From NCBI GenBank assembly GCA_013397695.1, contig VYZI01000040.1:1727968-1791967 (forward strand): a stretch of 64,000 nucleotides of DNA. The letters are read 5' to 3'. The DNA comes from Centropus unirufus. Its lineage: Eukaryota > Chordata > Aves > Cuculiformes > Centropidae. The position numbers were made by a program, and so were the translations under genes. The notes beneath the pieces were generated by a model. That model did no database searches. It had not been told where the DNA came from and saw only the letters and a list, made by a program, of their open reading frames with translations. The number at the start of each line of letters is the position of its first letter. The first letter of the stretch is position 1. Of this stretch, positions 51,187-61,651 are shown piece after piece.

Positions 51187-54100
51187 AGTAACTTAGTAGT
51201 AAATTTGGAAGCAAATTAAAAGAACATTCATAACCTCAGGGACTGTATACGTTTGATCTCTTGTTAGGCAAGTACTAGCCAGACCGAGTTTGATAACTCA
51301 ATGGAGACGGAGTATTGGTGAAACCAGGAATCAGCTTAATTCCCAGATAACCAGTTCCTTACATAATACATAGTTAAAACAACAATTAATCTTAGAAAAC
51401 TGCACAAAGCTATTTAAAAAAGGGGTTTGATAAAAAAAAAAAGAACACTCAGTCAATTATTGGTGAAACGTCAGTTAAACTCTGAAAATAAAGTTATGAA
51501 GAGGACAGAAAACTATAGCAGAAATTTCAGTTCTTTTGCCTGAGACAGTGCAAGATAACAGATTTAGGTTAAAGAAGTGGTCTGGACTTCAAGGGAAGAA
51601 ATAAAAAGACTCTTCAAAATCTAAAGGAATAAACCAGCATAACAAAAGCCTAAGAAAATAATCATTTCAGCAAACTCAGAAACTCCTACAACCTTTTCCG
51701 CTCCTAATAAAATGCGTAAATAAAATGTGGGATTTTTGTTAATGTTCTCAGTATTTGGCTATTTTTCAGATACATACACTCTGGGATTAGTAATGTAGAG
51801 CCACTTGACCTACAGAAAGACCTCCTGATATAATTGTCTTGGGAACAGATGCAGCATTTCTTTAACAGAAGTGACAATTAGTGGGTACCATTTCTATCAC
51901 CCAGCCAGTATGACATTGTTTCTGAGCTACTTTCCTACACCGTAAAACTAAACTCAAAGTTCCCAGATCAAACATCCTGTTCTTGGGATGTTTTAACTTG
52001 GGACAGCTCATTGCCCCATTTATTTCTTTCCTCGGGCTTAGTTTCTAACAAACACTTTCTAGTTTTTTTAGCTGCAAAACTTTTGAGAAAGTTGCCCTAT
52101 TGGCCAGTGGTGGTTAGAAAGGAAGCAAAATCTGGAGGGATATTGTGTTCCTTTGTACTGAACTAAGTTCTTTGAGTAGGTTTACACCAACATGTAAGCC
52201 CAACTACACCGCTTATCTGAAGGCATGTGCTTAAATGGATTTTTTTCCAAAAATCTTAAGCTTTTATGGCTATCAGCTTTTCAGTACATGCCCTGGAAAT
52301 ACTAAGGCCAGACTGAACACGCTATCGCTTATTTTATCCACCTAGGATTAGTGTTCCAAGCTGTGAATATTTTGGGTTCATCTCACCTTATCTTAATCAC
52401 CAAGAGTGCAGATGTCTATATCTGAGCTAGTTCATTTAGGCTTTTTTTAAAGAGGAAAAATGAGCATTTCAAGATGACTCATCTGACATTTTATGTCATG
52501 TACATTACAATGAGACTGATCCCACCTTAAAATTTATTAAGTCAAATGACTTAGTGCCTGATTGATTTGGTACATGGAGCATAAATACTGGCTCAGATAT
52601 TTTGAACAAACAATAAAATCTTCTGCTGGCAATGGAGAGAAGACACATGCAGGTTACAAGAACCAGGATGTAAAAATTCTTCTCCTGGCATTCCAAATAT
52701 ACCCTGTACAGAGCACTTGAGTCTTTGACTTCACTTTGTCTTCCACCAGTGAACAGGACCTTTGGCTTTCTCCAGCTTAGCTGCCTTGTAGGATATCTGT
52801 AATGCAGAGGAATAAGAAGGTATTTTGCATTGTTTTTTTAGCATGTGGGAATCCAAATCAGAAAAGGAAGTGCATCTAAGGCATAAAGTGCTGCATATCT
52901 GGATGTCTCAGATTCTACTACATACAGAAAAGAATCAAATTCTGAACTTTGGATTCAATTCATTTTCCTAGCCAAGCTCTCCTGTTAGAAATAAAACAGG
53001 ACCTAATGCAGTATAATACCAGTCTTTAGACCCACCATGAACCCATGAACCGATGTGTTTTTTTAAACCCAAACCTGATTAACAAGGTTTTTTCAAAACC
53101 CAAACTCATTGTAATTAAATGTAATTACAACCCCCACAGCTTTAAATCAAGGTTTGCTCAGAACAAAAACAGCTTCTGCTAAATTAAATTATTTTTCCCT
53201 GTAGGTGGCATGGTAAAAAAAATAAACCAAATAAGGGAAGCATATAAAAACACCAAACAAAGAAACTTGCATATACATGTGCATTTTTCTTAATCCAGTC
53301 ATTGTAAACACTAATTAATGAAGTAGCCATAATTTTACAGTAAAGCCAAATAAATAAAACTTAAAATAAGAACAATAGTTTCCAAATTGTCTGAGATTTA
53401 GGCTATCACTACCTGGCATTTTCAGGTGTGAAAAGACAGTTGCCTTATTTCAAAGTGCTGAGTTCACTACCACAAAAATGAATGACAACTGGGATTCCCA
53501 GCATCTCTGAACATCAGATTTGGAATGCCACACCTTATTCCAAATTTAGAAACTCCTTTTGAAAATATTTGTCAAAGTGATTTCCTGTTATACTGTATAG
53601 CTCCTCAATCTACTAACAAGGTAATCTTTGAACCAAAAAGATCAACATTTGGTTTCACCAAGTGCAGGGGGAGTTCTGACATGAACTGAATGAGGCAAAA
53701 ATTAGCCTCCTGTGCATATATAAATTGAGAAGGCAATCATAAGGTGGGGAGTATATAAAGTTAAGTGTTGTATTTCTTATAAGGAGTTAGCCTTACCTTT
53801 GAGTCATTTTGTAACAAATACCATATCGTTGCTCATTTGTATGGAAATGGTGATTAGTGGTTCTGCAAATGTTTTGTCTGGGATTTGCATTCTCTCATCA
53901 AAGAATTTTTCTCTGCCTTCATATGCTGTCAGCCTCTTTTGGATGTGACGGCTCAGCACAGAGATGCCTCAACTGTATCAGGAAGAGAAGAAAACATATC
54001 ATACCACAAAAAAAAACAAAAACTCATACAAGCGAAGCACAGAGGCTCTGAGGTTCAGGCACAAGAGTTCAGAAATGGAGAGAGCTGTGGCAAAATATTT

Positions 54101-55728
54101 TGGATTGACTAAATATCATGCCCCAAAACTGAAGATATTTGCAGTTCTTAAAGAAAGAAATCCCAGACACCAAGGCAAAATGAAAACCAGTAAGGAATTT
54201 TAGCTCCCACTCCAAATTTCTGGCTTTAAAATATTTTTACTGAAAGATACTTCATATTTCAAACTTTGAGCATTCTGTACACTGTAAACAGCTGTCAAAT
54301 TCATTAGCCATGAGGAAGTGATTGATAATGGGGAATTTTTATTAGGGTCGGGGCTATCATCCCTTTCAAAGCTCCTGAGATATTCATGGGTTTTAATAGG
54401 TCTCTCCCACCATGCCATTATGGTCAAGGAGCTACAAACTGATTTGAGTTGTAAGGAACATGTTGAAGAGAAGTTTATAGCACTTCTCTTCTTAGATAGA
54501 CCATGCAGATGGAGCTTGGTTGGATGGACTTTATCCCTTTTTGGGGGGAAGATTGGGGTGGGGAAGGAGACAGAAGAATTCATTTTCTATTCTTTTACTG
54601 AGATATAAACTAGATCATAGTAGTTCTGAATTCATTAGGGTATCTGAAACCAAAAGCTGGCTCCTCAGGTTTTGTGAAGAGGGATCTCATACAGATTTAC
54701 TGTTGGCTATCACCATAATTCTGAGATAGAAACATCCATTTAAAAGGTTTTTTAGCCTTATAAAAGACAACACAACAAACTGCTGCTGTTCTTTCAACTT
54801 GTTTAAGACTGTAAATCTGGAATAAACCATGCCTTCCTTTGTATAAGCTTTTACTCAAACTACTTTCAAATATGTGTTCTGTTGCCAGCATGATCATATC
54901 AACAGTTTGAAATTAATGGACCTGAGCTGCCATTAATTGTGAATGCCTCCCATTGTAAGCATTATGAATGTGCAATAGCCCCTGCAGTTGAGGAAGCAGG
55001 TGTTGTAACAGAATAGAAAGAGAACTGAGACACAAATTCTGACTGCTGGACACTCCTGATGCGGGATTGTTTGTTTAGAAACCATTGGTTGTTTTGGCAA
55101 GCAGTGCAACAACAGCAGCAGCAAGAATTTGAAAAACCTTGGTTTGTCTTTGTAAAAGGCAAGAGCTTCAGGTTTTCTTATTTCTGATGCATAAAAACCT
55201 TTTGGAAAATCCAACAAGTAAAGATTAGTCATTGCTTTTGTCTGTGAAAGGATTGTTCTGGACTGAGGAGCCTAGAGGCTGACATCGTATATACAACCTA
55301 TAATATAAGCAAAGGGCGTGCTTCTTCCAATCGGCTTTAAACATGCCAGACAAGTGAACACAATGATGAATTTTCTCATACCAGATCTAAGTCTGAGAAC
55401 CCCAGAAAGGGTGTCCTCTGGAGTGAATTGAAATGTAAATTTACAGTTTAATGATACCTACCCATTAGGTGAGCCCACAAAGTCATTCCACTCTACAGAT
55501 ATGAACCAATAGCATCCTTAGTCACTAAATGTAAAGCCAGATTAGAACTATGAACCCAGCAGGTACACATTGCATATTCTTCTGCTTAAGGTTTCAATCT
55601 CCACTCAGGTTTTGGGCAACTACTTTATTTCACACAATCAATAAACGTCTGGTCAAACAACATTGTCTACTGATATAGCCTACATTTGATTTGGATCTAT
55701 GAAAATCCGAAAAACAAATAAAGGGCAC
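51187..55728. other. non-coding stretch, nothing recognised
   Basis: AT-rich. Opposed open frames at 54200-54608 (127 codons minus, 96 codons plus) lack known motifs. A CAA/CAG-rich patch lies at 55105-55125. No repeat family recognised before the CR1 that begins at 55729. Confidence 0.5.
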
Positions 55729-55938
55729 AGAATAGTCAAGGTTAGAAATGACCTCTGGAGATCATCCAGTCCAACCCTGTTGCTCAAACAGGGCCATATA
55801 TAGCCAGTTGCACAGGACGAAGACCAGATAGGATTTGAATATCTCCAAGGACAGAGATTCCACCAGCTCCCTGAGCAACCTTGGCCAGTGCTCAATCACT
55901 CCCACAATAAAAAAACTATTATCTGATATTCAGAGGGA
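55729..55938 (-). mobile_element. CR1 LINE 3' end (left part of interrupted copy)
   Basis: The antisense CR1 3' terminus reads 'gttagaaatgacctctggagatcatccagtccaacc', then 'gtccaaggacagagattccaccagctccctgagcaacct'-like text, then 'ccagtgctcaatcactcccacaataaaaaaa' and 'ctgatattcagagggaacc'. This is the tail and C-terminal coding part of an older CR1 subfamily. Similarity stops at about 55938, next to a plus-strand CR1. The continuation of this element, with a missing middle, appears at 56311. Confidence 0.9.
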
Positions 55939-55982
55939 ACCAGAATGGGCCAAAAATAATCCAAAAGGGAATGGCTAGCAAT

Positions 55983-56302
55983 CGAGGCCTTGTTGCTCTC
56001 TACAACTATCTGAAAGGAAGTTGTAGTGAAGTGGGTGTCAGTCTCTTCTGGAGAAAATGGCCTCAAGTTGAGCCAGGGGAGGTTTAAACTGGGTATTATG
56101 AAAAAGTTCTTCACCAAATAAAGAATTGTCAAGAACTGGAATAGGCTGCCCAGGGAAATGGTTGAGGTACCACCCCAAGAAAATGGCATGCAGATGTGAC
56201 GCTTAGGGACATGGTTTAGTGGTGGATTTGGCATTTCTAGGTTAAGGACTGGACTCAATGATTTTAAAGGTCTTTTCCAACCTAAACAATTCTGTGATTC
56301 TG
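55983..56302 (+). mobile_element. CR1 LINE inserted in reverse into another CR1
   Basis: A plus-strand CR1 3' end of about 320 bp begins 'gttgctctctacaactatctgaaagg'. It passes through 'ctcaagttgagccaggggaggtttaaactgg' and 'aataggctgcccagggaaatggttgag', then 'cgcttagggacatggtttagtggtgga'. It ends 'aaaggtcttttccaacctaaacaattctgtgattctg'. It belongs to the same subfamily as the copy at 15133 (tail TGATTCTATGATTCT, ending HWNRLPREVVE). The 44 bp to its left (55939-55982) are unassigned. Being flanked on both sides by minus-strand CR1, it is probably a nested insertion and so younger than its host copy. Confidence 0.9.
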
Positions 56303-56310
56303 TTTTCTAT

Positions 56311-56715
56311 GCCTGTGTTTCTCTAGTGATGGAGATGCCACAACTGGACACAGCACTCCAGGAGTGGCCTCATCAGCACATAAGAAACGGGAAGATTCAC
56401 CTCCCTCAACCTGTTCACAATTCTTAATGTATACACGGCTCCTAATACAGCATTATTTATACATTAAGCCGCTGATGCAGAAGCACATTGCTGGCTCAAA
56501 GTCAACTCAATGTCCACCAGAACCCCCAGGTTCTTTGCTGCAAAGCTTTTTCTCAACCAGTTACCGCCGAGCATTTACTGGTGCATGGGGTGGTTCCCCT
56601 ACAGGTGCATGGCCTGGCATTTCTTGTCAGACTTTAAATTGGCCGGTATCTCCAGCCTGTCAAGGTCCCTCTGGATGGCAGCACCATCCTTTAATGTGCC
56701 TGACGACAGAACTTG
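56311..56715 (-). mobile_element. CR1 LINE internal ORF2 part (right part of interrupted copy)
   Basis: Antisense CR1 resumes after the nested insertion. Blocks are 'aactggacacagcactccaggagtggcctcatcagca', then 'cattgctggctcaaagtcaactcaatgtccaccag', 'acccccaggttctttgctgcaaagc', 'ggtgcatgg..tggcatttcttgtcagactttaaatt', and 'ccagcctgtcaaggtccctctggatggcagcac'. Relative to the left part (55729-55938) roughly 280 bp of element are missing, so the insertion was accompanied by a deletion or two copies are juxtaposed. Overlapping plus-strand frames of 129-137 codons here are antisense artefacts. Confidence 0.88.
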
Positions 56716-59700
56716 GAAGAGCTTCCTCATCATTTCTTCCAGGATCCTCAACCAGAAGGCCTCAGGTCTTCAGGTGAATTACAAGCCTCTCCTTTTCAGG
56801 GGAGGTATGGGATACTCAGGTTCCCTAGGTATATCTGCCCAGTTTTGTGTTCACTCCCACTGCACAAGGGATAGCTGCATTTTAAAGATAGCCTTTTAAT
56901 TAGGCAAATTACATTCCTCATTAGAATGGTGCCATCTTTAAGGCACTGAAGTAAAAAAGTACAGTGCCTCTCACTAGCCCATTGACAGTGATTTCTGTCC
57001 TACCTAAACAAGACTCATAAAGACAGATTATTTCTCAAATGTGGCAGTAGTTTTTTCAGAGAAAACAAAATCCAATATTTGAACAGGAAAAAGAGGTAGA
57101 TTTATAAGAACAGTGAGGACTTTTTTTCCTGTCGAAAAAGATTAGTGTCACAAGGTTCAAGTATTGAAAAATATTAAATTTATTGCCTGATTTAAATTCA
57201 CTATAAAAAAACAGTTATTTAAGGGAACTGATGAAACCCCGTGCCAAATAGTAGCATAAAAATGAAAGCTTTGATTTTTGCTAGCAAACAAAATAAAATG
57301 TGGCTTAATACCACTCTGAGGCTCACTCCACCTTTTCTTTACAGCTTTTCATTAAATTCCATTAACTTATGATCAGATCCTGAGGTATATTTTCATTTAT
57401 TGACTTCAGGAATTATTTCAACAGCACCAGACTAATGAGAGAATCAGGCCTTAAGAGTTGCTTGTATAAGTATTGTCACACCTTTTCATAGTAACATTTT
57501 CTCCTTTTTTTAACATTATTACATGTTAAATGGAGGGCTGTTGCAGGCTACATATTCCACAGTCATCACCGCCACTTCATAAAGCATATGTTTAACAAGG
57601 CTGTGATCAAAATTAATTTTTAATGTTTGCCTGGGCATAGCAGGCAAAGAGCTTTTGGACTAAAGTGCAATGAATGACTACAATACATCAGTCTGCAAAC
57701 AGGGCTCTGAAAACAGAAAGGCAACCAAATGCTCAAAGGGGAGTGGAACTTCACAGTGCCCCAAAGAGAGGCTTTTACAAGTTCTAGAGTAGACACTATA
57801 CCAAGGCAAATTGAATCCATCCAACATTTATTTAACAAGGCTGGACTGATATGATTCGTTGCCAGTTTTTCTTCAGAGCTGTTAATCATTATATGCGTTT
57901 TAGATAATCATCTGATATCCATTTTTCATGCAATAACATTTTTACTGAAGCTAACATAATTGTACATCCTAAGAATTTTGTTGAAAATGTTCTCTCAGGA
58001 ACAAAATTATCTGCAATGCCACAAGTTGTGTGCCTCATGGGTTAGCCAATTTTGTAGATGCACATGAAGTGTACACATATTATTATTATATTATTCTGGT
58101 ATCTAGCATATCCCTGATTTAATATGCACAGGAAATATTTTGCCTAAATTTTTTTTTGTGAATATCACTGATTTACTCATTCTGGAGAGGTTTAGAGAGG
58201 AAATACAGAGGTTGTAGGTTACTGTTTTACAATTATCATGTTCTTTCCTGTTTTGAGAAAGAATTTCTGAGACTAGACATTTTTCTGCTCCCCTAAGATC
58301 TTTCTCTTGATTTCAAGGAAACTCCTCCCAGAAAAATTACTTTGGCCCTAATCCTGGAATCTGATCTGTGTCAATGGACATACACAATATGCCATTGAAC
58401 TCAGTGGCGTTCATTAAGAACATGAAGTTTTGCGGATTTAGCATGAAGAGCACAGTAAAATGCAAAAGTTTTCCATGGTAAGGTCTGTACTTATATCCAC
58501 AGCAATCAACTGGCTAATGGTTGGCTTCAAGTTATTATGCTAGGCTACTCTCCTAATGAAATGTAATAGAGATCCAATAAGAACAATAAAAACATTTTAA
58601 ATTCTTACAGAATTTTTTTGGTACTGGAATAATACTCATTTTGGAGACTTTCTGACAATTTTGTTTCTAAAAAGATTTCAAAATGGGCTTATAGAAACAA
58701 ATATTTTTGTAAACCCTTTTTCTCTGAATTACCCAGTCTTGGGTTGCACAAAAAGAAAAACCCCTACCCTCACTAATCAGAATTGCAGTGGAGGCAAATT
58801 GCATGAACCTCCCAAGCGATGATTCCTGACAAAATCCTACACAACTTTTAAAGCTTCCTTAAGTAGAAATGTAATAAACCTATAGTCACAAAAAGTTTTT
58901 CAAAGACTTCAGGAAGCAGCTTGTAATTTTTTCTGATTCATTGATGGAAAGGGAATCAGGAGAAAAATTCCAATAAAACTGTACGTAAACCAAAGGTTTG
59001 TTTATGTTTGTATGGATTAGCATTCACACGTTTCCTGTTACTAGACTTCCTATTAGTGATGTTTAACTTTAACCACATATCCTGGGTTAAGGAATAACTC
59101 CTAAAGTCAATTTCCTGATTAGGCTAAGAAAGGTCAAAGGTTAATTTTGCAGCCACATGGTTAAGCTACCAACAGCTACTGCATAGCCCAGTTTTAACAT
59201 ATAAAGTTACTGCAAATATTAGCTAAAGGAGGTGGCACACTCTGGTGATTACACAAAACCATTTGGAAAAAACTCCCAGAGGCTTATTAACTCTATGTGA
59301 AATTTACTTTCTTCACATGCATATACAAAATACACATCAGTGGAGGCATCTCTCAAATAAGTTGAGGTCAGTCTGGCAACGAGAGATGTGTACGTCTTTT
59401 AAAACATGGCTGTGAGAGAGTCCAAGTCTCATCCAAGAAATTTCCTGCTGTACAGCCTAGTACCTACTTTTTCATAAACTTACTACAGACGTTCAAGAAG
59501 AAATAAGGTGTAATAATAATAATAAAAGAATCCACAAACTTAAATCTATTGCATTATTGAGCAAGAAGCACAGAGTTCTGCTTCCTTAGGAAAAAAAGCT
59601 GATGGATGATGAATTTGCAAACAGCACTGCAGTAAATACTCTCGTACCAAATCAGCAAGAATTAATGGATCACTATTGCCCCCATTGAAATACTGAAGTG

Positions 59701-60944
59701 AACAGACTCCTGTCCTGTCCAAACACCACAGATGATACAAGAAGTATTTGAAAAAGCTTGTGGGGCTTCTGTCTGGAGGGATACTTGTTTTTAACGGTGA
59801 AATCAAATGCTTTAATTATTACATGAGTAACAACAGCATATTGACATATATAAAAAAATGAGGGAAGACTTCAAGCACAGCATTCTCCTTCCCTGGTGAG
59901 TTCTCATCTACAAATTATTTTATTCTGACTCACTTTTGGTAACCTAGCCAGCACAGAAGACAACATTCAAATGCAATTCCATGTACTGCCACCTTTCTTT
60001 TTTTTTTTTTCAGATCCATGAGACAGATGGTTGGGAATTTGACATTTGATTTAGTGAAGTTAGTGTTGGTATTCCTTACCTTGTTACAACTATTGTAGAT
60101 TAAAATAGAGTGCTCATAAGTAACTAAGAAAAATGGGTTGCAAGTCATAGTTTTAAAAGTGAAACTTGGTTAGATTCTTATCCAAGGCCTAACTTTGCTA
60201 ATATAATGCTTTTGGGATGCGTTTTCTGTTGCTGTCTCTCTCACATTATCAGTCATACTTACAACAGTATGGCAGCACTTTACACTTGTTTTGTACAGCG
60301 AAGGTCTCTAGATAAGACACAAGAGAGCAGAGACAATCGATCATCAGTCTTTACTCAGGATTTCCTGACTGCATGTGAACAATAACAAAACCTACTTTTT
60401 TTGTAAAAACGAATACATATGAATACATGTAGAAAGAGAAGACACCTGTTTCTTACACTTAAATTGGATGGAAACAGCTCAGTTTCCACATTTAGGCTAT
60501 TTGCAAGTAAGACTTAATTTTTATTAATAATTTGTAGTCTTTTAGCATTCACTGCTTATAAACAAAGCAAATATAAGTGGATGTACATGGGCTGTTCTTT
60601 ATTTACTTATGGACTTACGATTTGGAACTCAATTTTCCAGCTCCATGACTGGTTCTACCAGTCAGACAGTGCAACTTCTGTTCTCTGACTGGATTTCTTA
60701 AACTTTGTAAACAGGCAGAGCACTAGAAAAACATGCTCCACTATCCAATAAAAACAATGACTACTACCTAAGAAATAGCAACTTTGGACACAAAGAACAG
60801 TCTAATGAAATTTATTTTATTTTAAGACATCTTCATTCTTTTGCGCTGTGAGCTATTTCTGTCTCGCTTAAGGTATCCATTTCATGTTTTAAAATACTCT
60901 GTTTCCTATCATGCAGTGAAGTAGGGGAAAAGGATGAAGGACAT
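56716..60944. other. non-coding stretch with simple repeats
   Basis: No gene firmly recognised. There is a (TAA)5 run at 59511-59525 and a 13-base T run at 59998-60010. A minus-strand frame at 59546-59806 ends in a protein-like stretch (LILADLVREYLLQCC) but has no identified family and no good splice context. CR1-like text fades out at about 56715. Confidence 0.45.
59511..59525. repeat. (TAA)5 microsatellite
   Basis: Five TAA units in a row, followed by AAAG. Short, length-variable candidate. Confidence 0.85.
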
Positions 60945-61030
60945 CAATCAAATTGATTGGCTGATTTTTCTTGTCACACTCATACCAACTCATCACTATA
61001 AATGCAGCTTTCCTGTCTGCTCAGGAGCTG
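60945..61030 (+). promoter_or_regulatory. candidate RNA polymerase II core promoter
   Basis: A perfect 15-bp palindrome CAATCAAATTGATTG (60945-60959) includes an inverted CCAAT box (ATTGG, 60956-60960). About 37 bp downstream is a TATA box (TATAAA, 60997-61002) in the context CACTATAAATGCAGC. Transcription would be expected to start near 61027-61032. The order and spacing are textbook for a host promoter or for the U3/R border of a retroviral LTR. LTR ends could not be defined. An AATAAA about 310 bp downstream (near 61308) would fit the LTR reading. Confidence 0.35.
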
Positions 61031-61046
61031 CCACATTACTGACGGC

Positions 61047-61124
61047 CTCCCCCTGCCTCTCCGCATCTCCCCCAGTTTAGTTTAGCTTAGTTTAGCTTAG
61101 CTTTAGTTTATCTTTAGTTTAGTT
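61047..61124. repeat. pyrimidine tract plus TTTAG-rich degenerate repeat
   Basis: A C-rich pyrimidine tract (61047-61073) ends in CCCCCAG and is followed at 61075-61124 by irregular TTTAG, CTTAG and CTTTAG units. The tract-plus-CAG resembles a 3' splice site, and similar TTTAG runs sit just downstream of the start site in some avian LTRs, as I recall. The unit is not the telomere TTAGGG. Confidence 0.75.
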
Positions 61125-61402
61125 CTTTCTGATTAGCAGAGCTAATTTTTATTAGTTATCCTAAAACTTGAAGTGCTAGGATCATTTACATTTTATATTG
61201 TAAACTCTTTTGTAGAACATGTGATGACATTTCAGCAGCACAAGGTCCTCTAATGTTCCAATATTTGACTATAGTACCGGTACAGATTCCATATATTGTC
61301 TAGCTGGAATAAATCAAATTCTACAGCCAAGGAATCTCACGTTCTAGAGTGCCCTTGCCCTCTTCTTTTTTCCTGTTATTGGGAAATCACACCCTACCTC
61401 AC
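61125..61402. other. unassigned sequence 3' of the TTTAG tract
   Basis: Follows the promoter-like segment and might be the rest of an LTR (R and U5), including an AATAAA near 61308. I cannot define the end. No open frame of note on the plus strand. Confidence 0.3.
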
Positions 61403-61525
61403 CTTGAAAAACCACTGCATTTTCAGTCTTTTGTTTCCTTACTGCCTGTAATACCTTCAGGCACACACCCAGCACATAAAGAACTATTGCGTAAATTACT
61501 CCAATAAAAATCCAATTTTTGGCAG
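61403..61525 (-). CDS. candidate internal exon with a membrane segment
   Basis: On the minus strand, 123 bp lie between a weak acceptor (GTGAATTCAG, 61526-61535) and a strong donor (CAAG|GTGAGG, cut after 61403). The frame is open, enters and leaves in phase 1, and encodes a hydrophobic helix (WIFIGVIYAIVLYVLGVCL) followed by a basic stretch (RKQK), as in a single-pass membrane anchor. Symmetric phase-1 exons with a membrane segment are common in cell-surface genes. I do not recognise the protein and no partner exon was found. AT-rich DNA easily encodes hydrophobic runs, so chance is a serious alternative. Confidence 0.22.
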
Positions 61526-61616
61526 CTGAATTCACTAATGTCTAATGCCACGCATCTAATAGATAAAAGGTGTTCACCTGTTTGTAAAGAAAAGTGCTCT
61601 AACCAGTAAATTAAAG

Positions 61617-61651
61617 CTTGAATTAAATGAAATTAAATTAAATTAAACTAA
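61617..61651. repeat. (AAATT)n pentanucleotide repeat
   Basis: Irregular run of AAATT units ending in AAACTAAAG. Simple repeat. Confidence 0.85.

Noticed and set aside
56364..56899. Plus-strand frames of 137 and 129 codons
   Set aside because: They largely overlap, and read antisense to, the minus-strand CR1 piece at 56311-56715.
59546..59806. 86-codon minus-strand frame with a protein-like C-terminus
   Set aside because: No family recognised, acceptor poor, no nearby AATAAA on that strand and no phase match to the 61.4-kb exon candidate.
61075..61124. TTTAG-rich tract as a possible interstitial telomere repeat
   Set aside because: Vertebrate telomere units are TTAGGG; no GGG occurs in the tract.
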